Assembly: GCA_050942625.1 (NCBI GenBank)
Contig: JBMNNS010000069.1
Location: 1 to 8,676, forward strand
DNA from: JBMNNS01 sp050942625
GTDB lineage: Bacteria; Bacillota; Dethiobacteria; DTU022; UBA8154
Direction of reading: 5' to 3'
Length of the DNA stretch: 8,676 nucleotides
Shown: one piece after another, positions 1-7,468 of the stretch
Layout of the letters: each line of letters opens with the position of its first letter
Numbering within the stretch: the stretch's first letter is position 1
Translations under genes and position numbers: made by a program
Notes under the pieces: generated by a model
What the model was told of the DNA's origin: nothing
Databases searched by the model: none
What the model saw: only the letters and a program-made list of their open reading frames with translations

Positions 1-94
1 AGTTAAGCTGGCGCCAGTAAGAAAAAGCATAAATCCCGGCAAAGGTAAGTAGAATAATCAGAACCATTACAGGCCATTTAAAATCACTTTTCAA
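1..94 (-). CDS. Partial membrane-anchored protein of unknown function (N-terminus only)
   Basis: The window edge cuts this gene; 31 codons are visible and open. The TTG start at 94-92 is chosen because a good ribosome binding site (AGAGGGG, 108-102) lies 7 bases upstream. The protein begins with a short charged stretch (MKSDFKWP) followed by a hydrophobic segment at about residues 8-25, then a polar, basic sequence (YWRQLN). This looks like a single N-terminal signal anchor with the rest probably outside the membrane. I do not recognise the family from so little sequence. It follows pgsA in the same direction but is separated by a 167-base gap holding its own promoter-like sequence and a terminator-like hairpin, so it may be its own transcription unit. 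The reading frame and start are well supported; the function is unknown. Confidence 0.6.
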   Translation of the reverse strand, partial: MKSDFKWPVMVLIILLTFAGIYAFSYWRQLN

Positions 95-108
95 CCTAAC
101 ACCCCTCT

Positions 109-152
109 AAAAAAAAATTACATAAAGCATCTTCATAATGCTAAATATGTAA
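109..152 (-). terminator. Hairpin plus T-tract (intrinsic terminator or leader attenuator)
   Basis: On the minus strand TTACATA (152-146) pairs with TATGTAA (124-118), and inside it AGCAT (142-138) pairs with ATGCT (130-126) around a 7-base loop. Nine T's follow directly (117-109). This has the form of a rho-independent terminator, although the stem is AT-rich and has a small internal loop. It lies only 14 bases before the TTG start of the partial gene and downstream of a promoter-like sequence. It could therefore end pgsA read-through or act as an attenuator in that gene's leader. Confidence 0.6.
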
Positions 153-197
153 CAGGTGTTAAGGGGAATAGAATAATTAAAAACCCATTGCCAGTTT

Positions 198-226
198 ATT
201 ATAACAAACTTATTTCACAAACACAA
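198..226 (-). promoter_or_regulatory. Probable sigma-A-type promoter with extended -10
   Basis: On the minus strand there is a perfect TATAAT (203-198) preceded by TGT, forming an extended -10. A weak -35 (TTGTGT, 226-221) lies 17 bases upstream. Transcription would start near 190 and give a leader of about 95 bases before the TTG start at 94. The -10 is a strong match; the -35 matches only three of six positions. Confidence 0.5.
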
Positions 227-227
227 C

Positions 228-245
228 AAAAAGGGGTTCCTTTTT
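228..245 (-). terminator. Weak hairpin with T-run after pgsA
   Basis: AAAAAGG (245-239) pairs with CCTTTTT (234-228) around a 4-base AACC loop, starting 16 bases after the pgsA stop. The stem has only two G-C pairs and the T's are part of the stem, so termination would be inefficient. It abuts the -35 of the promoter for the next gene. Confidence 0.25.
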
Positions 246-261
246 TAGGGTAGCCAGGTAG

Positions 262-852
262 TTATTTACTAAAATTGATTAAGTTTTTATTTTGATAAAA
301 ATAATAAAACCCTGAATAAATAGTAATGATCACGGCTACCAGTAAAGCTAAATAGGCAACGAGGGAAGCCGGATAAATAGCAACAAGAACTTTAAACCAT
401 TCCAAGGGGAAATTAAGGTTTGTTTTGAGAGCCGTTTCAATGATCAAAGTGACTACCATCACAATTTGGGAAAGTGTTTTTATTTTACCCCATTTGTTGG
501 CCATAATTATAATACCTTCCCCTGCGGCAATGAGGCGTAAACCCGTAACTGCAAACTCCCTGCTGATGATTAAAAATGCTATCCAGGGACTTAATGTTCC
601 CAGACCTACCAGTGATATTAAGGCAGCAGATATTAAGAGTTTATCAGCCAGGGGATCCATTAACTTCCCCAGTCTGGTGATACTTTCTTGTTTTCGGGCA
701 ATATAGCCATCAAGTGAGTCAGTTGCAGCAGCAAGAATAAAAATAACTGCAGCCCATAATTCTCCATAGGGGATTACCTTCACCAGCAAGAAAGTCATAA
801 AAACGGGCACCATGAAAATTCTTAATATAGTAATTTTGTTAGCAAGATTCAT
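262..852 (-). CDS. pgsA: CDP-diacylglycerol--glycerol-3-phosphate 3-phosphatidyltransferase
   Basis: This integral membrane enzyme transfers a phosphatidyl group from CDP-diacylglycerol to glycerol-3-phosphate, giving phosphatidylglycerophosphate, the precursor of phosphatidylglycerol and cardiolipin. The CDP-alcohol phosphotransferase signature is complete: D45, D48, G49, A52, R53, G62, D66 and D70 in the pattern DxxDGxxAR(x8)GxxxDxxxD. The start MNLANKITILRI is typical of PgsA, as is the length of 196 residues, with several hydrophobic segments across the protein. The ATG at 852-850 overlaps the rimO stop as ATGA, and a GGGGG ribosome binding site (867-863) lies inside the rimO end, so translation is probably coupled. 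It is the last gene of the ftsK-rodZ-rimO-pgsA run. Other CDP-alcohol phosphotransferases share the motif, but sequence and context favour PgsA. Confidence 0.95.
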   Translation of the reverse strand: MNLANKITILRIFMVPVFMTFLLVKVIPYGELWAAVIFILAAATDSLDGYIARKQESITRLGKLMDPLADKLLISAALISLVGLGTLSPWIAFLIISREFAVTGLRLIAAGEGIIIMANKWGKIKTLSQIVMVVTLIIETALKTNLNFPLEWFKVLVAIYPASLVAYLALLVAVIITIYSGFYYFYQNKNLINFSK

Positions 853-2180
853 CTTAATTTTTCCCCCATTAAATCATATGTCCCAATTCCAGTAACTTTT
901 GCTTTAACAATATCTCCTACTTTAATACCCCAGCTTTTTGTAAGTATTATTTTGCCATCCACTTCCGGAGCCTGAGAATACATCCTTGCAATGGCCTTCC
1001 CCCTTTTTTCCTGATACTGATCAATTAATACGTCTACTGTTTTGCCAAGTAAATTCCTATTATATTCCCTGGATATGGATTGTTGCATTTTCATTATTTT
1101 ATTTAACCTATTTAAGGCAATATCCTTATTTACCCTCCCTGGCAGGTGAAAAGCAGGGGTACCCTTTTCAGAAGAAAAGATGAACCCGCCCAGTCTCTCA
1201 AAAGGGTATTGTTGCAGGAAATTAACTAGTTCGGCAAATTCATCTTCACCTTCACCTGGATACCCTACCATAACTGTAGTTCTTAAAACAACTTCCGGCA
1301 GGTACTCCTTTAACCTACAATAAGCGGATATTATTTTTTCTTTTGTAACCTTTCTATTCATGGAAGCAAGGATTTTATTGCTGATATGCTGGATAGGAAG
1401 ATCTAGATAATTGCATATTTTAGGTTCATTTGCCATTACCTTGAGTAGATCATTGCTAAGGCGGGCCGGATGAGCATATAATAGCCTGATCCATTGTATA
1501 CCTCTAACTTTAGCAACCCGTTCAAGTAATTTTGTAAGCATATATTTACCATAAAGATCTTTACCATAAGCAGTTGTGTCCTGTGCAATCAAATTAATTT
1601 CCTTAGCCCCCATTTTCTGCAGGGCTCTTACCTCATAAACAATATCATCAATTGTTTTACTTTGCAATTTGCCTCTTAGGGAGGGAATCAGACAATAGGA
1701 ACATCTGTTATCACACCCCTCGGCAATCTTAACATAAACGCTATGCGGGCTAGTTGTTAAAAAACGTTTTTTTGTCTGTCCTGTTGGTTTTGTGTCGGAA
1801 GGCTCTGCTTCTAACAGGTTATTATTTAATAGAGCAGGCAGTTGCTGGTAATGGTTAATTGGAATTACCATATCAACTTCAGGGACTATTTTTTTTAACT
1901 GTTTTTCTGAAAAGTATTGGGCCAAACAACCCACTACGCACAGCTTAGTTATTTTGCTATTCCTTTCCTTTTTCATTTCAGCAATTTCCTTGATTGTACT
2001 AATTGCCTCTTCGCGTGCAATCTGTAAAAAGGCACATGTGTTAATAATGACTACATCCGCTTTATCGAGTTCGGGAATTAAGCGGTAACCCTGGTTTACC
2101 AGATTACCGATGATTTCTTCTGAGTCAACAAGGTTTTTTGCACAACCAAGTGAAATAAAACCAAGCCGTTTTTTTATCAT
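849..2180 (-). CDS. rimO: Ribosomal protein S12 (aspartate) methylthiotransferase RimO
   Basis: This radical-SAM enzyme adds a methylthio group to the conserved aspartate of ribosomal protein S12. The N-terminal methylthiotransferase domain has its three cluster-binding cysteines at C13 (SLGCAKNLVDSE, characteristic of RimO), C49 (INTCAF) and C85 (VVGC). The radical-SAM CxxxCxxC is at C156, C160 and C163. Further RimO-like segments are AQDTTAYG (about 199-206), LPIQHIS and FSSEKGTPA, and the C-terminus (about 375-443) fits a TRAM RNA-binding domain. The length of 443 residues is normal. These features separate it from MiaB and MtaB. The ATG at 2180 has no close ribosome binding site: AAGGGA (2201-2196) is 15 bases away because of an 8-bp tandem duplication, and a two-codon ORF (ATG ACG TAA, 2191-2183) sits between. 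The stop overlaps the pgsA start by 4 bases. Confidence 0.95.
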   Translation of the reverse strand: MIKKRLGFISLGCAKNLVDSEEIIGNLVNQGYRLIPELDKADVVIINTCAFLQIAREEAISTIKEIAEMKKERNSKITKLCVVGCLAQYFSEKQLKKIVPEVDMVIPINHYQQLPALLNNNLLEAEPSDTKPTGQTKKRFLTTSPHSVYVKIAEGCDNRCSYCLIPSLRGKLQSKTIDDIVYEVRALQKMGAKEINLIAQDTTAYGKDLYGKYMLTKLLERVAKVRGIQWIRLLYAHPARLSNDLLKVMANEPKICNYLDLPIQHISNKILASMNRKVTKEKIISAYCRLKEYLPEVVLRTTVMVGYPGEGEDEFAELVNFLQQYPFERLGGFIFSSEKGTPAFHLPGRVNKDIALNRLNKIMKMQQSISREYNRNLLGKTVDVLIDQYQEKRGKAIARMYSQAPEVDGKIILTKSWGIKVGDIVKAKVTGIGTYDLMGEKLR

Positions 2181-2181
2181 T

Positions 2182-2197
2182 ATTACGTCATTACGTC
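2182..2197 (-). repeat. 8-bp tandem duplication in the rimO ribosome-binding region
   Basis: GACGTAAT occurs twice head to tail on the minus strand (2197-2190 and 2189-2182), between the AAGGGA at 2201-2196 and the rimO ATG at 2180. Spacing is 15 bases with two copies and would be 7 with one. The duplication creates an ATG (2191-2189) followed by ACG TAA, a minimal ORF placed 4 bases after the AAGGGA. Confidence 0.8.
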
Positions 2198-2212
2198 CCT
2201 TATTGTTTTCTT

Positions 2213-3076
2213 TTAGTTTCCCTTTTTAATAACAACATTAACTGCACTGCCTGAATCTTTATAGTCTGTAAGATCCAATTCGTTTACCTTCATTATTGCG
2301 GCTGAAGGATTACCTAAACGTATTTCCGTTTCCATGCAATCATCCAAATATAATTTTTCACCAGGTTCATAGCTTTTTGTTTTTTCCTGTTGTGGTATCC
2401 CTTCATACTTAACGGCAACCCAGCATCTTCCTGTAAATTCCAAAACAATTTCTATTTCTTCCACGCCTGTTAACATATAAATATAATTTCTATTATCATT
2501 GCTTAAGAGAATGAGTTCAGGTTTAGGTGTGGGATCGGGTTCGACAGGGGGGGGAGTCATATTGGGCCCCACTGGTGTAAGATTATCCGGGTGTGTAATC
2601 TCTTCGTCTTCTTCCCACAGGGCAGGGTTTGTTTCAGGTGGAGGGTTGTTCTTGGCATTTTCTGTAGCCTGTTGACAACGATACCAGATGCTTCCACCTA
2701 CAATGAAAACCAACAAGGCAAACCAGACTAGAACAACGAGTGGTAAAGATTTTTTTGTTTTCTTATGTCGTAACTTATTGCCCCTCCTTTTATCCCTGGT
2801 TGCCCCAAGGGTTGCATTTATATCCATATTTTGCAAACCCAAATACTGATCGTAAAAGGAAAGTATTTCCTTTTGATTTAAACCTACTGCTTCTGCATAG
2901 TTCCTTAAAGCCCCCCTGGCATATACTTCCCCAGCAAATACGGAAAAGTCACCTTCTTCCATGGCTTTAAGGTATCTCTTTTGTATTTTAAGTTCTTTAC
3001 TAAGCTCTTCCAGGCTCATTTGGGATTCTTGACGGGCTTTTTTTAATAAGTTTCCAATTTCTATCACCGTACCCAC
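2213..3076 (-). CDS. RodZ/YmfM-like helix-turn-helix membrane protein
   Basis: This is a cell-shape or cytoskeleton-associated membrane protein of the RodZ type (YmfM in Bacillus). RodZ proteins bind MreB through a cytoplasmic helix-turn-helix domain. Visible domains in order are: an Xre-like helix-turn-helix at about residues 5-75 (LLKKARQESQMSLEELSKEL, then RYLKAMEEGDF and YARGALRNYAEAVGL, the usual RodZ pattern); a basic stretch 94-109; one membrane segment at about 111-130; a proline- and acid-rich linker 145-186; and an outer beta-rich C-terminal domain (about 188-287) resembling DUF4115. The GTG start at 3076 has AGAGAGG (3089-3083) at 6 bases; a second in-frame GTG three codons later is a weaker alternative. 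The gene sits 18 bases after ftsK and 32 bases before rimO. The family is clear; the exact role in this organism is inferred. Confidence 0.88.
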   Translation of the reverse strand: MGTVIEIGNLLKKARQESQMSLEELSKELKIQKRYLKAMEEGDFSVFAGEVYARGALRNYAEAVGLNQKEILSFYDQYLGLQNMDINATLGATRDKRRGNKLRHKKTKKSLPLVVLVWFALLVFIVGGSIWYRCQQATENAKNNPPPETNPALWEEDEEITHPDNLTPVGPNMTPPPVEPDPTPKPELILLSNDNRNYIYMLTGVEEIEIVLEFTGRCWVAVKYEGIPQQEKTKSYEPGEKLYLDDCMETEIRLGNPSAAIMKVNELDLTDYKDSGSAVNVVIKKGN

Positions 3077-3094
3077 CCTTTTCCTCTCTATAAA

Positions 3095-5434
3095 TTACTT
3101 TATATTTTTTTCTAATACGGCTTTAGCCTGCTCCAGGCTCATTAAAACCTGTCGTGGTTTGCTACCTTCATATTGACCCACTATTCCGAGCTGTTCCAGG
3201 TCATCTATTAGGCGTGCTGCTCTTGCATATCCAATTCTAAACCTTCTTTGGATAAGGGATATTGAAGCACGGCCGCTTTGAATGATCAGCTCCACAGCTT
3301 CAGGCAGAAGCTCATCGGTTTCTTGTTTCTCCTCTTCCGGGAAAGGCTCATCCCCATCCTCTTCGGTAAAAAAAGATTGCTGATATACAGGGCTTTGTTG
3401 TCGCTTAATATATTCTAGGACCCTGGATAAGTCTTTTTCACTTACAAAGGCTCCTTGTACCCTAATGGGTTTATGAACACCAATAGGGTAATAAAGCATA
3501 TCACCCCTGCCCAAAAGTTTTTCTGCCCCACCAAGATCAAGGATCGTTCTAGAATCAGTTTGAGAGGACACTGCGAAAGCAATACGAGAAGTAATATTAG
3601 CTTTAATTAAACCCGTTATGATATCCACGGAGGGCCTCTGAGTAGCTATGACAAGATGTATTCCAGCAGCCCTGGACATTTGTGACAACCTCACAATGGA
3701 GTCCTCAACTTCAGAGGGTGCAACCATCATTAGATCTGCTAATTCATCGATCAGGATTACTATATAAGGAAGGGGGCTTTCTTCACGGTTATCCCCATAG
3801 TCAGTAATTTTTTCGTTGTATCTGACTATGTCCCGAACTCCTTCACGTGCAAAAAGATCATACCTTCTTATCATTTCCTTCACCATACTGCGCAATGCTG
3901 CTGCTGCCTTTTTGGGCTCTGTGACAACAGGCGAAATAAGGTGGGGAATGCCGTTATAGATATTCAGTTCTACTATTTTAGGATCAATCATTAAAAATTT
4001 AACTTCCCATGGGGCTGCCTTAAAAAGTATGCTGCCAATGATGGTATTAATACATACACTCTTTCCAGAACCTGTAGAGCCAGCGATTAAGAGGTGTGGC
4101 ATTTTTAACAGATCAGCAAACACCGGCACACCGGTAATATCCATGCCCAACCCAATTGTAAGCGGGGAAGGAGAATTTTTAAAGGATGGATCCTCAAGTA
4201 CCTCCCTTAGATAGACAAGGGAAACAATTTTGTTTGGAACCTCTATACCTACGGCTGCTTTACCGGGTATCGGGGCTTCAATTCTAACATTGGAGGCAGC
4301 CATATTTAGGGCTAAGTCATCGCTTAGACTCAATATTTTGCTGACCTTAACGCCGGAATCAGGTTGTATTTCAAAACGGGTTACAGCAGGCCCAGCTTGA
4401 ACTTCTTTTATTTTTACATTAACCCCAAAGCTTTCAAAAGTATTTTCGAGCGCTTTTGCCCTTTCTTTAATTACTTTTTGTTGTTGGGAATCACGGAGCC
4501 GGTTAACTTTGTTTAGGAGATCAAGAGGTGGAAGGTGGTATTCATTAATAAGTTTATTATCCACCTCGATGGGGATCGGTACAGTTTCGATGTCCGTCTC
4601 TGGAGTATCTTCCTCAAGCAGTGGAAGTTTTTCCAAACCTTCGTTATTTTTATTTTTCTGGACAACGGTTACTTCCAGGGGGTTCTGCCAAGGCTCCTGA
4701 ACGGCTCCTTCTTTTTCCCCCTCTATAATTTCTTCGGGATTATTATATGCTTTAATCTGATAGCTGTTTTGCGTAGGGGATTTTGGATTTTCCAATTTAT
4801 TATGGGGGCCCTTTGTTTTTTTTTCGTTTATTTTTTTTATGAAACTTTGAAAATAATTAAACAAAGGCTTAAAGCACCTCGTTACCACCGAGAAAATTTC
4901 AGACAGAGAGCTGTTGGTAATAAGTAACAAAGACACTATGCCCAGGGTAATTATCACAATATAACTTCCTATATCCCTGAAACAAAAGAAAAATGCGATT
5001 GTTAAAACAGCCCCAACCACTCCTCCGCCTTGTTGTTGCAAGCCAAGGTGAAACATGGTCTGGTATAATTCTTTTAAACTTGTAACATTTTGAGCTTCCT
5101 GCAGCGAAAGTTTTAAATGTAAAGTAATTGCCAAAAGAAGAAAGACGATCATAAAGCCTATAAAGCGGATTCTAAAATTTTCAATTTTAAAGGACAAAAG
5201 ATAGCCTATGGCAACTACCAGAAGCAAAAAAGGAAGTACTTGTGCTGCTTCCCCAAGTAAGGTCCTAACCAGGTAGTTCAACACCAGACCAAAAAGACCG
5301 GTATGTGCAGGAGCCTGTATCCCCGCATAGGCAAAGACTGCCAGTGCAATCAATACAAAAGCGCCGATCTGTCTTTTAAGATTATCGCTTTGGTTACTTT
5401 TATTACCGCTTTTCAATTTTTTCTTAGCAACCAT
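3095..5434 (-). CDS. DNA translocase of the FtsK/SpoIIIE family
   Basis: This is a membrane-anchored hexameric ATPase that pumps double-stranded DNA through the closing septum, in division or into the forespore. The N-terminal part (about 23-173) has several hydrophobic segments that anchor it in the membrane. A charged, low-complexity linker covers about 200-295. The alpha/beta motor follows, with Walker A GSTGSGKS at 452-459, Walker B IVILIDELAD at 558-567 (D563, E564), and the conserved stretches ATQRPSVDIITGLIKANI and GRGDMLY. The C-terminal gamma winged helix (about 705-765) that reads polar DNA sequences includes RRFRIGYARAARLIDDLE. The length of 779 residues is close to Bacillus SpoIIIE. 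The ATG at 5434 is preceded by AGAGG (5450-5446) at 11 bases. It heads the tight run to rodZ, rimO and pgsA. Sequence alone does not decide between FtsK-like and SpoIIIE-like roles. Confidence 0.95.
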   Translation of the reverse strand: MVAKKKLKSGNKSNQSDNLKRQIGAFVLIALAVFAYAGIQAPAHTGLFGLVLNYLVRTLLGEAAQVLPFLLLVVAIGYLLSFKIENFRIRFIGFMIVFLLLAITLHLKLSLQEAQNVTSLKELYQTMFHLGLQQQGGGVVGAVLTIAFFFCFRDIGSYIVIITLGIVSLLLITNSSLSEIFSVVTRCFKPLFNYFQSFIKKINEKKTKGPHNKLENPKSPTQNSYQIKAYNNPEEIIEGEKEGAVQEPWQNPLEVTVVQKNKNNEGLEKLPLLEEDTPETDIETVPIPIEVDNKLINEYHLPPLDLLNKVNRLRDSQQQKVIKERAKALENTFESFGVNVKIKEVQAGPAVTRFEIQPDSGVKVSKILSLSDDLALNMAASNVRIEAPIPGKAAVGIEVPNKIVSLVYLREVLEDPSFKNSPSPLTIGLGMDITGVPVFADLLKMPHLLIAGSTGSGKSVCINTIIGSILFKAAPWEVKFLMIDPKIVELNIYNGIPHLISPVVTEPKKAAAALRSMVKEMIRRYDLFAREGVRDIVRYNEKITDYGDNREESPLPYIVILIDELADLMMVAPSEVEDSIVRLSQMSRAAGIHLVIATQRPSVDIITGLIKANITSRIAFAVSSQTDSRTILDLGGAEKLLGRGDMLYYPIGVHKPIRVQGAFVSEKDLSRVLEYIKRQQSPVYQQSFFTEEDGDEPFPEEEKQETDELLPEAVELIIQSGRASISLIQRRFRIGYARAARLIDDLEQLGIVGQYEGSKPRQVLMSLEQAKAVLEKNIK

Positions 5435-5522
5435 AAAAATAGGAACCTCTCTAATAACAAGTAAGCAAATTTGAGTATAATTTTCCCCTACTAAACCTTT
5501 CGACGTTTAAATGAAAAAACCT

Positions 5523-6326
5523 TTACAAAACCAGTAAAAATAAAGTATAAAGAATAGTGAAAGCACCGGCAGCCCAACAATAATAGGCGATATAATGAAA
5601 TTTTGCCTTTTTCAATAAATTAATGAATGTTTTGATCGCAAAAATTCCGGTCAAAAAAGCAACTACAGAAGCTAAAAGATAGCTTTGTATATTTTCAGGC
5701 GTTCCGCCATACTGTAAACATTCCCATAATTCCAGAAAGGCAGCACCCCCTATGGCCGGTATGGCCAGTAAAAAGGAATATTTTAATGCTGTTTCCTGAT
5801 TCAATCCTCTTAAAAGGGAGCCCAAAATAGTGGATCCGGACCGGGAAATACCCGGAATAATTGCCAACCCCTGGCACACCCCTATGATAATTGCATCACC
5901 AATCCCAATGGTATTAATATTTTTTGTTTTAACAGTCAAACTAACCCTGGCAATTACCCATACCAAAATCCCTGTAATCAGCAACATAAACCCGACAACA
6001 AGAGGATTTTCAAATATTCCCTTAAAAAAAGAACTGAACCCCACTCCTATTAGGGCGGTTGGTAAGGTACCTGCCAGGAGCAGTAAAAACAATTTTTTTT
6101 GCTTATTATCACTAAAAAAACCTTTTAACAACTTGCTGATATCATGCCAGAATACCCATACTATAGATAGCAAAGTCCCAAAATGCACCATTACTTCAAA
6201 TGTTACCCCTGGTTGTGTTATACCCAATATATTTTGGGCAATAACCAAATGTCCTGAACTGCTAACCGGTAAAAATTCAGTCAGACCCTGCAAAAGCCCC
6301 AAAAAAATGGCCTCTAAATAATTCAT
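5523..6326 (-). CDS. uppP: Undecaprenyl-diphosphatase (UppP/BacA family)
   Basis: This integral membrane phosphatase converts undecaprenyl pyrophosphate to undecaprenyl phosphate, recycling the lipid carrier for peptidoglycan and other wall polymers; overexpression of the family gives bacitracin resistance. Both family motifs are present. Motif 1 is QGLTEFLPVSSSGH at 13-26, with Q13 and E17 filling the (E/Q)xxxE pattern and H26. Motif 2 is PGISRSGST at 158-166, with R162. The length of 267 residues and about eight hydrophobic segments are normal. The ATG at 6326 follows a GGGGG (6344-6340) at 13 bases, which is rather long. The gene lies 53 bases after the nptA-like gene and 88 bases before ftsK with no evident terminator on either side, so it may be co-transcribed with both. 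Confidence 0.95.
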   Translation of the reverse strand: MNYLEAIFLGLLQGLTEFLPVSSSGHLVIAQNILGITQPGVTFEVMVHFGTLLSIVWVFWHDISKLLKGFFSDNKQKKLFLLLLAGTLPTALIGVGFSSFFKGIFENPLVVGFMLLITGILVWVIARVSLTVKTKNINTIGIGDAIIIGVCQGLAIIPGISRSGSTILGSLLRGLNQETALKYSFLLAIPAIGGAAFLELWECLQYGGTPENIQSYLLASVVAFLTGIFAIKTFINLLKKAKFHYIAYYCWAAGAFTILYTLFLLVL

Positions 6327-6379
6327 GGATTTATTATTTCCCCCTTTTATTCATGCTGTTTTTTTCTCGAAACCAGTCC

Positions 6380-7330
6380 TTATATCCTTCTTATTGGGGT
6401 ATTATTTTTGTCTTTAACAATGGTTTGTAATACCTTTGCAAGTATGTCAACAAGCGGCAATAAAACAATCGCCCCTATAATGTTGTAAAGGGCATGGGCA
6501 ATGGCAACCTGACGAGAGCAATCAGAAGAAGTTATGTTAATAAGCCAGATAAAATACCTCCAGAAGGGCAAAACAATTAATAAACAGGCCAAATTTACTA
6601 ATAAATGCCCACAAGCGACTTGTCTTGCTGGTAAAATTGTACCTATTGAGGCTAATAATGATGTCAGGCAGGTACCCAGATCAGCCCCCATGATAATGGC
6701 AATGGATTCAGAGAGCCCCAAAACCTTTTCTTTGACAAGAAGTATTACCAGCCCTATGGTTACACTGCTACTTTGTAAAATTGCAGCTGCAAAGGTTCCC
6801 GTTACAATCCCCTTCCAGGATGTTCCTTTGCTAAACATAATTAATTCTTTAAAAAAGGTTGTCTGGGAAAGTGGTTTCAGAGCAATGGGAAACACCTCTA
6901 TCCCTGAAAAAACCAGAGCTATACCTAACATAACCTTGCCGCCAAAAGCTCTTTTTAACATTAGTTCCAAAAGATAAAGAAAAACACCGGCAAAAATGAA
7001 TGGCAGGATTATAGATTTCGTCTCCATAGCAAAAAGTTGTGAAGTAAAAGTTGTCCCCACATTGGCACCGATAATAATACCAAGACCCTGGGTCAGGCTT
7101 AGGAACCCGGCATTAACAAACCCCACAACCATCACAGTAACCAGGCTGCTACTCTGTAAAAAAATAGTTGTAACTAGACCCAGTACAAAACCGCTCCATG
7201 ACTTTGAGGTATACGTTTTTAGAAGATTGTGGAACAAACCCCCTGTAATTTCTTTGAGACTTTTGCTGACATATTTAATCCCTAAAAGCAACAAGAATAT
7301 AGCCAGGACAATTTTACCGGCAATTATCAT
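6380..7330 (-). CDS. Na+/phosphate cotransporter family protein (NptA/PF02690-like)
   Basis: This is a membrane protein of the Na/Pi cotransporter (SLC34-like) family, expected to move phosphate with sodium. The two inverted-repeat halves are visible: QSSS at 59-62 followed by GANVGTT at 88-94, and a second QSSS at 186-189 followed by GADLGTC at 215-221, numbered from the chosen start. Hydrophobic segments cover nearly the whole protein. I chose the ATG at 7330 (316 residues) because GGGGAAGG lies 7 bases before it and the protein then begins directly with a membrane helix. An in-frame ATG at 7366 would add 12 polar residues but lacks a good ribosome binding site. The C-terminal PhoU-like domain of many bacterial relatives is absent, so this is the short, transporter-only form. 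Substrate is inferred from the family. Confidence 0.85.
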   Translation of the reverse strand: MIIAGKIVLAIFLLLLGIKYVSKSLKEITGGLFHNLLKTYTSKSWSGFVLGLVTTIFLQSSSLVTVMVVGFVNAGFLSLTQGLGIIIGANVGTTFTSQLFAMETKSIILPFIFAGVFLYLLELMLKRAFGGKVMLGIALVFSGIEVFPIALKPLSQTTFFKELIMFSKGTSWKGIVTGTFAAAILQSSSVTIGLVILLVKEKVLGLSESIAIIMGADLGTCLTSLLASIGTILPARQVACGHLLVNLACLLIVLPFWRYFIWLINITSSDCSRQVAIAHALYNIIGAIVLLPLVDILAKVLQTIVKDKNNTPIRRI

Positions 7331-7468
7331 GGAAATACCTTCCCCGTTTGAATCCCTTTCTTTCATCTTTATCTAACGGGTTGGGTAAATATGACCTTCA
7401 ATAATCTGGCCTTGATAAATTAAATATATTTGGGAAAAATACTAACGCTTAAGAAAGGAGCGGATAAT
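7331..7468. promoter_or_regulatory. Divergent intergenic region between nptA-like gene and tepA
   Basis: This 138-base gap must hold outward promoters for both the plus-strand tepA-ylzJ pair and the minus-strand nptA-uppP cluster. It is AT-rich. I see a TATATT on the minus strand (7430-7425) 18 bases after a weak TTAAGC, and a TTGATA on the plus strand (7412-7417) without a well-spaced -10. Neither is convincing. The ribosome binding sites are clear: AAGAAAGGAG (7451-7460) for tepA and GGGGAAGG for the minus-strand gene. Confidence 0.4.

Noticed and set aside
4535..4927. Plus-strand open reading frame of 130 codons
   Set aside because: It lies wholly antisense to the linker and end of the membrane region of the FtsK/SpoIIIE gene, has no family features, and the sense frame is clearly the real gene.
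5435..5522. Promoter or terminator between uppP and ftsK
   Set aside because: A TATACT is present but no acceptable -35 lies 16-19 bases upstream, and only a 4-bp stem is visible, so neither element is supported.
5830..6321. Plus-strand open reading frame of 163 codons
   Set aside because: It is antisense to uppP, which has both catalytic motifs; the plus-strand product shows no recognisable motif.
7331..7366. Upstream ATG start for the Na/Pi cotransporter gene
   Set aside because: It adds only polar residues before the first membrane helix and lacks a good ribosome binding site, whereas the ATG at 7330 has GGGGAAGG at 7 bases.
6534..7376. Two plus-strand open reading frames antisense to the Na/Pi cotransporter gene
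   Set aside because: They are mirror frames of a hydrophobic coding sequence with conserved QSSS repeats on the minus strand.
7430..7468. Upstream TTG start for tepA
   Set aside because: The 13 extra codons would include the AAGAAAGGAG ribosome binding site of the TTG at 7469, which is the better start.
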